DNA from: an uncultured Burkholderiales bacterium
Lineage (GTDB): Bacteria; Pseudomonadota; Gammaproteobacteria; Burkholderiales; Burkholderiaceae_C
DNA: 64,000 nucleotides
Direction: 5' to 3'
Assembly (NCBI GenBank): GCA_903830725.1
Contig: CAIKVH010000048.1
Location: forward strand, 62,001 to 126,000
Below, in pieces: positions 20,017 to 28,728 of the stretch. The number at the start of each line of letters is the position of its first letter. Positions within the stretch are counted from its first letter, which is position 1. The translations under genes and the position numbers were made by a program. The notes beneath the pieces are model-generated. The model was not told the DNA's origin. It worked only from the letters and a program-made list of their open reading frames with translations, and searched no databases.

Positions 20017-22215
20017 ATGCCTAAATTTATTAAATCGACCTTACTCAAGTATCCCTCAGGGATCAAGACGCATTTAACGTTCCTGATAATAGGAATGATG
20101 ACATTCATTCCTATTGCATGGAGCCAGGTCGGTACAAATGGGGTTGCCGCCAAGCGCATTGAGGCAATGCCTGCAGTTGCTCCTAGCGCAGCAACAACTT
20201 CCAGACCAAATGCTGCGGAGAAGATCGCTAAACAAAAAGTAATCATCATGGTTTGGGACGGTTTAAGACCTGACTCAATCACTGCCCAGGACACACCCAA
20301 CCTGTACGAAATGCGCAAAATGAGCGCTAACTTTTCAGATAACCACTCTACTTATCCTACTTTCACAATGATGAATGCGGCCTCATTGGCCAGTGGTTCA
20401 TTTCCGCGTAAATCTGGTTTTTACGGAAACACGTTTTGGACTCCCCCTCCAAGTCCCGTCGGCACAAATGCGGCCGGACTCCCCCAGAGCTATCAAGATC
20501 CCGTATTTACTGAGGACTATGCGATTCTTAAAACATTAAACGCTCACTATGACGATGATCTGATTATGGTTGAGTCGCTTTTTAAGATCGCTCACAAAGC
20601 GGGTATGGTGACAGCAACCGTTGGTAAATCCGGCCCTGCATTTTTACAAGATCTGGGCGCAGGGGGTTACTTCATTGATGAGAATGCTGTTTTGCCGTTG
20701 TCCTTTGCTAAAGAGCTTCAAGCCGCTCACTTTGCATTGCCCGCAAACGCCGTGAAACCTTTTAAAACTACTGAGCTAACGCTTGACTCTAAAAACGGCA
20801 ATCCAACCAAACGAGATCCCTATATTCTGTTCCCCTTGACTGAGTACGGCGAAACTTTGTACTCGCGCGATGCCTCTGATAATTCTCAAGGTGCTGCGGA
20901 GGATGCGGGGAACAAGTACATGTTAGAGGTCTTTACGAATTACATATTACCTATTAAGAAACCCGATCTATCTTTGATTTGGTTTCGAACTCCCGATAAC
21001 GCTCAACACGGCTACGGTGTCGGCTCTGCAAATTATCACAAGGCTTTACGCTCTCAAGACGCAAGATTGGGTGAGTTAAGAGAGGCCTTAAATCAGTTAA
21101 ATCTAGCATCATCGACCAATATAATTGTTATCTCTGATCATGGTCATAGCACCGTATCTGGGGCAACCAATTTGTTTCCACTTCGTAGTATTCAGCCTGC
21201 AACCCAAGTTGTAGGCGGCGTGTCCAACGCCAAGTTAGGTAATCCTGACTTTGTGAATGGATATTCTTTTTCCGGTGACGTTAGATCTGCAGATTTACTC
21301 ACCTATAGTGGCTTTAAAGCATATGACGGGCAGGGGTGTCTGACGTCAAGCATGGCAGGGATAAAGAGCGATCTCTCGCCTGTATACCCAGTCAAAATAG
21401 ATACAACCGGGGAGCTCTGCGGAGTACCTAATACGAAATACATGGCTATCAGCTCAACCCTGCCAACACCTATTGCTTCTTTTAAGGTACCCAAAGAGTT
21501 ACCAGAGCATGCCATTATTGTTGCCGCCAACGGTGGCTCTGACTACTTCTATGTTCCCGATCATGACACCAATACAGTTACAGAGATGGTGAGATTTTTG
21601 CAGAGTAGAGAGGAGTTTGGCGCCATCTTTGTGGATAGTCGGTACGGTGATTTACCTGGGACTTTTCCCTTGGACTTTATTAATTTAGAGAATGTGAGTA
21701 GAAGAGATCACGGACAACCCGACGTAGTAGCTAGTTTTGACTTTGACCCGAACCAACGGGTTAGGGGAATGCTGGGGACGGAGTACGAGAGTTTTGCCGG
21801 TCAAAGGGGCATGCACGGAAGCTTTAGTCCCTTTGATGTTCACAATACGTTCATAGCCTACGGCCCTTCATTCATTGGCGGAAAAGTAATTGGTTATCCA
21901 AGTGGAAACGTTGATCTGGCTCCAACCGTAGCCCACATCCTAGGGCAATCCATGCCAAATGCAGAGGGGCGAATACTAAACGAGGCGCTAACCAAACCAG
22001 TTTCGGGAGATCCTTTAAAAGTGAAGTTGTCAATACTCACGCCAAAACAAATTGCAACAGGCCTTAAATTCAAATCACCCACAGACCCATCTGGGAATAC
22101 ACCAAATTTGAAGCATTCGAGGGGCATTTATACGATTAATGTTGTTATAAAGGAGGTGAGCATTGGCGATAAAACATATCGCTACCTTGATTATGCAAAG
22201 GCACTTCGTTACTGA
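20017..22215 (+). CDS. Secreted alkaline-phosphatase-superfamily phosphodiesterase (NPP-like)
   Basis: A 732-residue exported enzyme with an N-terminal hydrophobic signal (about 15-35, LTFLIIGMMTFIPIAWS). The fold markers of the type I nucleotide pyrophosphatase/phosphodiesterase family are present: metal ligand D in IIMVWDGLRPDSI, the nucleophile region STYPTFTMMNAASLASGSFP, ISDHGHSTV for metal ligands, and a later metal histidine in RGMHGSFSPFDVHN. It probably cleaves phosphodiesters or nucleotides in the periplasm to release phosphate. It has an unusual inserted region around residues 420-520 with few similarities that I recognise. It is longer than typical NPPs and is monocistronic. Confidence 0.82.
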   Translation: MPKFIKSTLLKYPSGIKTHLTFLIIGMMTFIPIAWSQVGTNGVAAKRIEAMPAVAPSAATTSRPNAAEKIAKQKVIIMVWDGLRPDSITAQDTPNLYEMRKMSANFSDNHSTYPTFTMMNAASLASGSFPRKSGFYGNTFWTPPPSPVGTNAAGLPQSYQDPVFTEDYAILKTLNAHYDDDLIMVESLFKIAHKAGMVTATVGKSGPAFLQDLGAGGYFIDENAVLPLSFAKELQAAHFALPANAVKPFKTTELTLDSKNGNPTKRDPYILFPLTEYGETLYSRDASDNSQGAAEDAGNKYMLEVFTNYILPIKKPDLSLIWFRTPDNAQHGYGVGSANYHKALRSQDARLGELREALNQLNLASSTNIIVISDHGHSTVSGATNLFPLRSIQPATQVVGGVSNAKLGNPDFVNGYSFSGDVRSADLLTYSGFKAYDGQGCLTSSMAGIKSDLSPVYPVKIDTTGELCGVPNTKYMAISSTLPTPIASFKVPKELPEHAIIVAANGGSDYFYVPDHDTNTVTEMVRFLQSREEFGAIFVDSRYGDLPGTFPLDFINLENVSRRDHGQPDVVASFDFDPNQRVRGMLGTEYESFAGQRGMHGSFSPFDVHNTFIAYGPSFIGGKVIGYPSGNVDLAPTVAHILGQSMPNAEGRILNEALTKPVSGDPLKVKLSILTPKQIATGLKFKSPTDPSGNTPNLKHSRGIYTINVVIKEVSIGDKTYRYLDYAKALRY

Positions 22216-22288
22216 ACTAAGGTGCAAAGGACCTAATTGCAAGGGTTGCGGTTATAAAAAACTAATGCGTTCGCGCTAGAATTGAATC

Positions 22289-22636
22289 ATGTCAAAATCG
22301 CTTGAGTCATTTTTGTTTGGCCTCATACTGGGGGTTAGTATCACTTTGATCGTTGGATTTGGATTCTATGATTGGAAGACCCTAGCTAAAGGAAATGCCC
22401 TATCAGAGACCGAGTCCGATAGAGCGGTAATTAATGCCTTATCTGCTGTGTGCGTTGAACGCTTTAAAAAAGACATTAACTACGCAGATAACTTTAAGAA
22501 ATTAATTAAAGTTGATCAATTCTCTGCGGGAGATTTTATGGAAATCGGTGGGTGGAGCAAATTTAGCACATCAGCCGGTTTTGAATTGGAAATTTCAAAT
22601 TTGTGCGCAAAGATAATTCTTTCTGAGGCTCCTTAA
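22289..22636 (+). CDS. Small single-pass membrane protein, unknown function
   Basis: The protein has 115 residues and one membrane segment at about 10-28 (FLFGLILGVSITLIVGFGFY), followed by a soluble tail with two Cys residues (AVCVERF and NLCAKI). I recognise no domain. Similar small proteins with one anchor and a short periplasmic helical domain occur in Burkholderiales. It lies 73 bases after the phosphodiesterase gene on the same strand and 93 bases before the short-chain dehydrogenase. Confidence 0.6.
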   Translation: MSKSLESFLFGLILGVSITLIVGFGFYDWKTLAKGNALSETESDRAVINALSAVCVERFKKDINYADNFKKLIKVDQFSAGDFMEIGGWSKFSTSAGFELEISNLCAKIILSEAP

Positions 22637-22729
22637 GCCTGTTTCATTATTCAACAGCTGTTTAGTGCCTATTGCCGGAGTTTGACGGTAATACAGGGTA
22701 AGATGCCTGGTAATTGAAATGAAGCCAAA

Positions 22730-23572
22730 ATGAATATCAACTCTTTAAATAAGCGTGTTGCTTTGATCACCGGAGGCAACTCGGGTATTGGAAGGTGCAC
22801 TGCCTTAGAACTTGCAAGAAACGGCGCACATGTATTTATAGCATGTCGCAGTAAAGACAAAGCCCAAACTGTGATTGATGAATTTAGCACCTTTCCAATG
22901 ATAGGGAAGATTGAGTACATTTCTCTTGATCTGAGCGATTTTGCTTCAATTCGCGAATGTGCTAAAACATTTATCTCTAAGGGGCTTCCCCTTCATATAC
23001 TGATAAATAATGCGGGAATAGCCGGGATAAGAGGCCTTACGCATCAAGGTTTTGAGATGACGATGGGGGTGAATCATTTAGGGCATTTTTTGCTTACGCA
23101 GGAATTACTCCCCTTGCTCATCTCAAGTGCTCCCTCCAGAATAGTTAATGTTGCCAGTCGTGCGCACTTTCATGCAAAGGGAATCGATTTTGCTGGCTTT
23201 AGAGAGTCTACGCAGACTAAGTTTGGTATCAAAGAATATTGCGAGTCAAAACTTGCCAATGTTTTATTTACAATGGAACTTGCTCGACGATTAAAGGGAA
23301 CTGGCGTTAGCTCATACGCAGTTCACCCCGGTGTTGTAGCGTCAAGTCTTTGGAGAGTAGTGCCAGAGCCGTTGCGCTCCTTCATGAAGATATTTATGAT
23401 CTCCAATAAATCTGGAGCTAAAACTTCCCTGCACTGTGCTACATCATCCAGGAGCGCATTTGAGAGCGGAAGTTATTATGCTGACAGTAAGGCTAAGAAG
23501 CCGAGCAAAGTTGCAACCGACTCTGCGCTGGCAATGCAATTGTGGATTAAAAGCAGCGAGTGTGTTAATTGA
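22730..23572 (+). CDS. Short-chain dehydrogenase/reductase (retinol-dehydrogenase-like)
   Basis: NAD(P)-dependent oxidoreductase of the classical SDR family, 280 residues. The cofactor motif is ALITGGNSGIGRCTALEL, with the basic residues in ACRSKDK suggesting NADP. Other family sites are LDLSDF, NNAGIAG and the catalytic YCESK tyrosine-lysine pair, with a serine in NVASRAHF. Overall it resembles retinol dehydrogenase/WW-domain oxidoreductase-type SDRs common in bacteria. The substrate is unknown. A bidirectional terminator lies 27 bases after the stop. Confidence 0.9.
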   Translation: MNINSLNKRVALITGGNSGIGRCTALELARNGAHVFIACRSKDKAQTVIDEFSTFPMIGKIEYISLDLSDFASIRECAKTFISKGLPLHILINNAGIAGIRGLTHQGFEMTMGVNHLGHFLLTQELLPLLISSAPSRIVNVASRAHFHAKGIDFAGFRESTQTKFGIKEYCESKLANVLFTMELARRLKGTGVSSYAVHPGVVASSLWRVVPEPLRSFMKIFMISNKSGAKTSLHCATSSRSAFESGSYYADSKAKKPSKVATDSALAMQLWIKSSECVN

Positions 23573-23589
23573 ACCAAATCCAGGGCTTC

Positions 23590-23623
23590 AAATTTAAAAA
23601 GGCCAATCTAAAAAGATTGGCCT
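23590..23623. terminator. Bidirectional terminator between SDR and potassium channel genes
   Basis: Perfect 10-base inverted repeat AGGCCAATCT (23600-23609) with loop AAAA and its complement at 23614-23623. On the minus strand it is followed by TTTTTAAATTT, a standard T-rich tail, so it should chiefly terminate the channel gene. It also lies in position for the converging dehydrogenase. Confidence 0.8.
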
Positions 23624-23673
23624 AGTTAATTTCGCTACTGGTATCGTTGAATACTATTCAGTATCGTTTTCAC

Positions 23674-24711
23674 TTAAAGTCTATCAAGGTGATCTTTGAG
23701 TTGCTCATCACTCATGCTGAGGAGCAGGGCACCTTTTTCAGGTTTGATTAACTTTAGCGACAACAACTGCCCGATAGCGTGCTCTTTTGATGATTTGTTA
23801 TCATGGTTTTCTTGCATGCTTTCTCCAAATAGTAAGACCATTAGCGTCTTACCAACGATGTTCATCAAGATACCAAACAAAACCAAGCCAAGCAACATGG
23901 TAATTACTGCAATAACTCTGCCTCCAAAAGTTACAGGGAACATGTCGCCGTAGCCAGTTGTGGTGAGCGTAACCATACACCACCACATCGTGGCTGGGAT
24001 GGATGTAAAGAAGTGCTTGTCCGCTGGGATAGTATTTCCGCCGATAGGATCCAAGGGCGCAAACACAGAGGCCTCAGGGGGAGAGCCAGCGGGGAGGGGA
24101 TGAATTTTGAGTTCTGCATCAAGTGCGGCTTGACCAATAGCCATGTTCTCAGGGGAGTACATATCGCCCTCAACAAAGAACATCAAGCTACTTGAAATCA
24201 TCACTACTGAGAATAGGGAAATAAAGTAAATCCTTAAGTTTGTAACAAGTGGATTGCTTGATTTGACTTTGTTGGATATTTCTTGCATGGCTGCTTTTGC
24301 CATTTTCAATACTCGAAGAACCCTTACAACTCTTAGGATTCGGAGTACTTTCGCACCTTGTAGTGCTCCTAAGTCGAGGATGACCAGGATGGTGGGAAGA
24401 ATGGAAATTAAATCAACAAGACCCCAAAAACTAAAGATGTATTTGATGCGATTCTTCGCAAAATATACGTTTCCAGCATAGTCACCAATGAAAAATGCCA
24501 CCGCAACATATTCAATTGTAAGGAACAGTGATTTATAGTCAGTAGCAAATGGCTCTAGGGTCTCTAGAGCAAGGGTGATACATGAAACATAAATCCAAAA
24601 ATTAACAACAGCAATCCATTGCTTGAATGGTTTACTCGTTGGATTTGTAAATGCCTGTCGCAACGTACTGTTGGAGTGCCCGTGTCCGTGAGCATGTGTG
24701 GGTTGATTCAT
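23674..24711 (-). CDS. Voltage-gated potassium channel (6-TM)
   Basis: Start chosen at ATG 24711 (345 residues); the longer frame to 24768 adds 19 residues. The protein has an N-terminal His-rich stretch (THAHGHGHS), then six membrane helices. The S4-like segment is RILRVVRVLRVLKMAK with regularly spaced arginines. The selectivity filter is TTTGYGD within MWWCMVTLTTTGYGDMFPV, which is diagnostic for potassium channels. A 45-residue periplasmic insert between S5 and the pore (EGDMYSPEN to DKHFFTS) is longer than usual. The cytoplasmic tail is short and Lys/Ser-rich. Together with Kup it points to tuned potassium homeostasis. Confidence 0.9.
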   Translation of the reverse strand: MNQPTHAHGHGHSNSTLRQAFTNPTSKPFKQWIAVVNFWIYVSCITLALETLEPFATDYKSLFLTIEYVAVAFFIGDYAGNVYFAKNRIKYIFSFWGLVDLISILPTILVILDLGALQGAKVLRILRVVRVLRVLKMAKAAMQEISNKVKSSNPLVTNLRIYFISLFSVVMISSSLMFFVEGDMYSPENMAIGQAALDAELKIHPLPAGSPPEASVFAPLDPIGGNTIPADKHFFTSIPATMWWCMVTLTTTGYGDMFPVTFGGRVIAVITMLLGLVLFGILMNIVGKTLMVLLFGESMQENHDNKSSKEHAIGQLLSLKLIKPEKGALLLSMSDEQLKDHLDRL

Positions 24712-24890
24712 CGCGTGTACCTGTGGTGAACAAAATAATGCAAGATGATATTTTAAAAATGTTCTCAAATACTCATCAAATTAAAATATTTTAAATTTAC
24801 TAATTAAAAATGATTAATTTTTGGCTCGATTTAGACTAGGGTTGCTACCTAGTTAACGGACAATTTCCCTTGAATCAATCATTAACGGGC

Positions 24891-24918
24891 AAAAAAAATC
24901 ACAGTAAAAACTGTGATT
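24891..24918 (-). terminator. Rho-independent terminator of the small ORF at 24984-25181
   Basis: Perfect 9-base inverted repeat AATCACAGT/ACTGTGATT (24897-24905 and 24910-24918) with loop AAAA. On the minus strand it is followed by a run of T residues. It lies 66 bases downstream of the small minus-strand ORF, and no other minus-strand gene is in range, so it supports that ORF being expressed. Confidence 0.7.
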
Positions 24919-24983
24919 GTTCGTTAAAAATTTGTACCTGCTCTGAAGCATTTACCCAAGCTAGAGCCCAAACAAGGCGTGGC

Positions 24984-25181
24984 TTAGGGCTTTATAGCTC
25001 TAATGTTGCCGTAGATTCGAGCGGCTGGCCTACTTTTTTGCTCAGCAGTTTGTGCCATTTGCGCCCGCAGACGGTCAAAGGAGGCCTTGATTTTGGTGGC
25101 CTCATAAGAGACCTTCAAAAAACGCTGTTCAAATCTTAGAACCAACGAATCTGGTGATTGTTTAGTCATTTCCATTTTCAT
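24984..25181 (-). CDS. Small basic hypothetical protein
   Basis: A 65-residue frame (an internal Met at residue 5 may be the start), basic and helical in character (RFEQRFLKVSYEATKIKASF, then RLRAQMAQTAEQKSR). No domain is recognised. Support comes from its position in an otherwise empty 470-base region and from a strong terminator on the same strand 66 bases after its stop. The ribosome-binding site (TAAGG region) is weak. The overlapping plus-strand frame 24870-25139 is less convincing. Confidence 0.45.
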   Translation of the reverse strand: MKMEMTKQSPDSLVLRFEQRFLKVSYEATKIKASFDRLRAQMAQTAEQKSRPAARIYGNIRAIKP

Positions 25182-25353
25182 ACCTTAGTAATCAATGGAT
25201 ATTTAACGCACGAGACTTAGAGTTGGTGCACAAAAGTTGCAAATATTTTTAAATAAATTTGCGAATGGTGAAAATATAACTATAAATAATTAATTAAAAA
25301 GATTAATTTACTATTTTGGGGCAATTTATCCCAAATTCTTGTAAATGGAGTGT

Positions 25354-25638
25354 TTATTTTTGGGCAGAGATTTGAACATTTTGTGCCGGCAATTGTCCGT
25401 TTTGCGGGGTGACGACCACGTTTCCAGGGTAGTTGTCCGGTCTTTTCATCTGCAAGTTGAGGACTGGACGTTTGTCATCCTTGCTGTGATCTGCCTTTTG
25501 CGTGAATTGTTTGGCATTTGCATCTCTCGCCATATCGAAAGCAAAAGATTGGCCGCACAGGATCAAGAGTAAGGCTAGGGATTGGAGAACCATGATTAAA
25601 AGTGCATTTAAGGAGAATAAAACCAGAGATTTTTTCAT
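25354..25638 (-). CDS. Small secreted hypothetical protein
   Basis: Start chosen at ATG 25638 (MKKSLVLF...), giving 94 residues. A strong signal peptide occupies about 1-35 (basic start, long hydrophobic core ALLIMVLQSLALLLILC, cleavage near SFA). The mature part is short, polar and rich in Gln, Asn and Lys with no cysteine and looks unstructured. No family is recognised. It may be a periplasmic or lipid-free surface peptide. It is isolated, with 172 bases between it and the upstream small ORF. Confidence 0.55.
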   Translation of the reverse strand: MKKSLVLFSLNALLIMVLQSLALLLILCGQSFAFDMARDANAKQFTQKADHSKDDKRPVLNLQMKRPDNYPGNVVVTPQNGQLPAQNVQISAQK

Positions 25639-25767
25639 ATGCTGTCCTGTCAAAAAGAGTTACATATAGGCTAATAAGCAAAATTAGCACCACCCTACTT
25701 TGACACTAGATTCTTAGCAGCAAGCAGCCCGCACACCCAACCACCCCCACGGTTCAACGGCAGGCGA

Positions 25768-26931
25768 TTACTTGGGCTTAAATAAGTCGGTTACAGCGGA
25801 TTTCCATCGATTCAATATAGTTTGACTTAGCTTATGTTCAGGAACGACGGGAGCGGTTGATTCCAATGAATGATCGCCCGGACTTTTTTTCTCATTGGCT
25901 ACTGTGGTAGTGCTCAACTGATCTAAGATTTGAGTGTTCATCTCGACAAGTTTTTGGGCTGCCAGTGAGGCGTCAACAGGATAAAGAGCTAAGGAATTAA
26001 AGAGGGGTAATTGCTCGGGTTGAGAGGTGGATTTTGGGTTGGTTGGTATTACTTTTTCAGATGCTTGTGAAGTCTCGGATTTCTTGACTAGGTCTGGAGT
26101 TACTTTGGAACGAGTTTTAGTGATTTTAGAGATCACAAAGTCGCACACCAAATCGTTGTAAGGTGCGGGGTGTTCCGTCTCAGGCACTTCAAGCAAATTA
26201 CTTTTAGGATAGATCTTCAAGAATTCATCTACCTGGATTGCAGTACAAATCACAGAATTTTTTGCATGAATCAAAGATATAGGCCCCTTAAAGCTGAACA
26301 CGGTATGGGCAAAACGCATCCCCATTAAGTCAGATTTGTAAGGCAAATCAAAATGTGCTGGGTCTTGAACTGCACGAATCACCTCAGGGGAGACGCCTAA
26401 TTCATCCGCCAAAAAACCTACATCAAGTGAATTAGCTGTTTTCATCGTGCCCTTACTCATCGTGCCGTATAGCTTGTAAATTGACCACCAAGCCAAACTA
26501 AAACCGATATCGTTCAAAATAATGGAGGCAATATTGTTGTGTGGGGAGGCAGCAATGTACATAGCCAAGATTCCCCCCATACTTGTTCCAATCAAGTTAA
26601 CTTTGAAAGACTTGGTGAGGTGAGTTTCTTTGATGTGATCTAGGAACAATTCCAAATCACTCAAATAAAGCTTCATGCTATAGACATCCGAGCGACTCAA
26701 TGGTTGAGATTCGCCCCGACCACAAAGATCAACACTGATAGCTCTGCAATGTGAGGTTTTATGAATTCTTTCAAGAAGTGGCGCAAATGTTTCTCTCGTC
26801 TCCAACAAGCCAGGGATACATATTAATATTTCATCACTGTGTTTGTCCCCAACGTCGCTATAAGCTAAGTTTCGCTTTGTATCGGATTGAACAATAGCAA
26901 AGCGCAGGGTAGGTTCAGATTTTGGTACCAC
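25768..26931 (-). CDS. Alpha/beta-hydrolase with long C-terminal tail
   Basis: Residues 1-265 form an alpha/beta-hydrolase: ICIPGLLETRETF for the oxyanion region, VDLCGRGESQPL, and nucleophile S117 in GTSMGG, with a candidate catalytic histidine in ETEHPAPYN. The acid usually found after strand 7 is not evident at the expected place (HAKNSVICTAIQ). Residues 270-387 are a polar, Ser/Pro/Thr-rich tail that ends in an amphipathic helix (LSQTILNRWKSAVTDLFKP). An intermediate helix (SLAAQKLVEMNTQILDQL) is also present. The start is GTG. The function is unknown; an esterase or lipase-like role is the simplest reading. Confidence 0.75.
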   Translation of the reverse strand: MVPKSEPTLRFAIVQSDTKRNLAYSDVGDKHSDEILICIPGLLETRETFAPLLERIHKTSHCRAISVDLCGRGESQPLSRSDVYSMKLYLSDLELFLDHIKETHLTKSFKVNLIGTSMGGILAMYIAASPHNNIASIILNDIGFSLAWWSIYKLYGTMSKGTMKTANSLDVGFLADELGVSPEVIRAVQDPAHFDLPYKSDLMGMRFAHTVFSFKGPISLIHAKNSVICTAIQVDEFLKIYPKSNLLEVPETEHPAPYNDLVCDFVISKITKTRSKVTPDLVKKSETSQASEKVIPTNPKSTSQPEQLPLFNSLALYPVDASLAAQKLVEMNTQILDQLSTTTVANEKKSPGDHSLESTAPVVPEHKLSQTILNRWKSAVTDLFKPK

Positions 26932-27023
26932 AATCGTTTCTCATGTACCCCCAACCGTCCCCTCAGTGCCAAACGACCAAAAGGAAAGAAGGAGTTTGAA
27001 TAGGGTAGCAGAGTTTTATTAAA

Positions 27024-27051
27024 GTTGAGTGAATCTATACATTCACTCAAC
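27024..27051 (-). terminator. Hairpin downstream of dctA
   Basis: Perfect 11-base inverted repeat GTTGAGTGAAT/ATTCACTCAAC with a 6-base loop. On the minus strand it is followed by CTTTAATAAAACTC, a weak T-rich tail. It lies 129 bases after the dctA stop and 93 bases before the hydrolase start, consistent with a terminator, though an operator for the hydrolase gene is possible. Confidence 0.5.
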
Positions 27052-27179
27052 CCATACCTTATCCTAATTCATGGGTACTTGTTTGACTAATGCTAAGAAT
27101 TAAGAAGTTAAATCGTATTATTTTCGATAGGTTGCTGGTTAAAGTGGTGAGATGGCCTCAAATCCTTGTCGACGCCAAT

Positions 27180-28430
27180 TTAGCCTTTCATCGCGATTGC
27201 TAATTGTTCCTTATCTAGCTCATTTTCCCACTTAGCAACAACCACTGTAGCAACTCCATTGCCAATAAAGTTGGTTATAGCGCGCGCCTCAGACATAAAA
27301 CGATCTATACCCAAAATCAAAGCCAGGCCGGCTACGGGTATTGCCGGTACTACGGCCAAGGTTGCTGCTAAAGTAATAAAACCTGATCCGGTAACACCAG
27401 ACGCACCTTTGGAGGTCAGCATAGCAACGAGAAGAATGGTAATTTCTTGAGTTGAGGTTAACTCAATATTTAGGGCCTGGGCAACAAACAAAGCCGCCAT
27501 AGTCATGTATATGTTGGTGCCGTCCAGATTAAAGGAATATCCTGAGGGGACAACAAGTCCGACAACAGATTTAGAGCAACCCAACTTCTCAAGTTTAATC
27601 ATCAATGGAACTAAAGCCGATTCAGAGGAAGATGTACCTAGTACGGTTAGGATTTCATCCTTGATATATGCAATAAATCTTAGGATATTAAATCCAGTGA
27701 AGGCTGCAATGATCCCAAGTATGACTAATACGAAAAGAGCGCAGGTTAGGTAGAAACTTCCCATCAAGGCTGCCAAGGGTTTGAGTGCGCCTAGCCCAAA
27801 TTTACCAATGGTGAAGGCCATTGCTCCACCCGCACCAATGGGTGCTAACTTCATAATTGAGTTCATCATTTTGAAAATGATTTTGGAAAACTCTTCTATG
27901 AGCTTGTGTATGGCGTTTCCATTCTGCCCTAGACTTACCATGGCATAGCCGAACAATATGGCAATTAACAATACCTGCAACAGGTCACCCGAACCAGTGA
28001 AGGCATCCAAAAAGGTTTTAGGAATAATATGCAATACAAAATCAACTGGCTTTTGTTCCTGAGCAGCTTTGGCATAAGTTGCCACCGCTTTAGCGTCTAA
28101 GGTCTCTGGATCTACGTTAAACCCTTCACCTGGTCGTAGGGTATGCATAACAAGCACACCGATCACAAGGGCCATTGTGGAAACAACTTCAAAATATAAA
28201 AGTGCTTTACCCCCGACTCTGCCGACTTTTCTCATATCCCCGGCACCCACGATTCCCATCACAACAGTACAAAAAATGATTGGGCTGATTAGCATTTTTA
28301 CTAATGCGATAAACCCATCGCCCAGAGGTTTCATACTTGCACCGGTCGTTGGATCCATGTATCCCAACAATCCACCAGCCAAGATGCCCAATAAAACCCA
28401 AAAATAGAGCTGTGAGGTTAAGCGCTTCAT
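27180..28430 (-). CDS. dctA: C4-dicarboxylate/proton symporter DctA
   Basis: Inner-membrane carrier of the DAACS family that imports succinate, fumarate and malate. Starting at ATG 28430 ([20 protein letters not shown]) gives 416 residues, the family length; the open frame to 28469 adds 13 residues that do not match the usual N-terminus. Diagnostic regions are [66 protein letters not shown] and [22 protein letters not shown]. It stands alone with a palindrome about 36 bases upstream. Confidence 0.96.
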   Translation of the reverse strand: MKRLTSQLYFWVLLGILAGGLLGYMDPTTGASMKPLGDGFIALVKMLISPIIFCTVVMGIVGAGDMRKVGRVGGKALLYFEVVSTMALVIGVLVMHTLRPGEGFNVDPETLDAKAVATYAKAAQEQKPVDFVLHIIPKTFLDAFTGSGDLLQVLLIAILFGYAMVSLGQNGNAIHKLIEEFSKIIFKMMNSIMKLAPIGAGGAMAFTIGKFGLGALKPLAALMGSFYLTCALFVLVILGIIAAFTGFNILRFIAYIKDEILTVLGTSSSESALVPLMIKLEKLGCSKSVVGLVVPSGYSFNLDGTNIYMTMAALFVAQALNIELTSTQEITILLVAMLTSKGASGVTGSGFITLAATLAVVPAIPVAGLALILGIDRFMSEARAITNFIGNGVATVVVAKWENELDKEQLAIAMKG

Positions 28431-28465
28431 AAATAATCCCAATAGAAAAGATATTGCAAACTGGC

Positions 28466-28492
28466 GCACGACATTAGACTAATTTAACGTGC
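28466..28492. promoter_or_regulatory. Palindrome upstream of dctA
   Basis: ATTAGACTAAT (28473-28483) is a perfect 5-1-5 palindrome, flanked by GCACG (28466-28470) and CGTGC (28488-28492), which also pair. The site lies about 36 bases before the chosen dctA start in the divergent dctA/aldolase region, a sensible place for an operator. No sigma-54 signature was found. Confidence 0.4.
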
Positions 28493-28728
28493 ACAAGTAT
28501 TCTATTGTAACCAAACCGTCATAAACGACGATGCTGCCCAGTACCCAGCAATTAAGCAGAAATTATTGACTGTGATTGGCGAAACAATATTCAATGTTGA
28601 GCCCTTACCCCATTTGGCGTAATTTTTCAACCGGGGATGCTTGCAGATAAGACCTTGGGATCCTGGGCAATAATGGGAACTGAGCATGCATATGCGTCTG
28701 CGTCTGAAATACTGCTGTAGCCATTTAT

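Noticed and set aside
24870-25139. Plus-strand ORF of 89 residues
   Set aside because: It has no ribosome-binding site, overlaps the small minus-strand ORF and its terminator, and shows no recognisable protein character.
28502-28687. Minus-strand ORF of 61 residues in the dctA/aldolase gap
   Set aside because: No ribosome-binding site and no coding character; the gap is better explained as divergent promoters.
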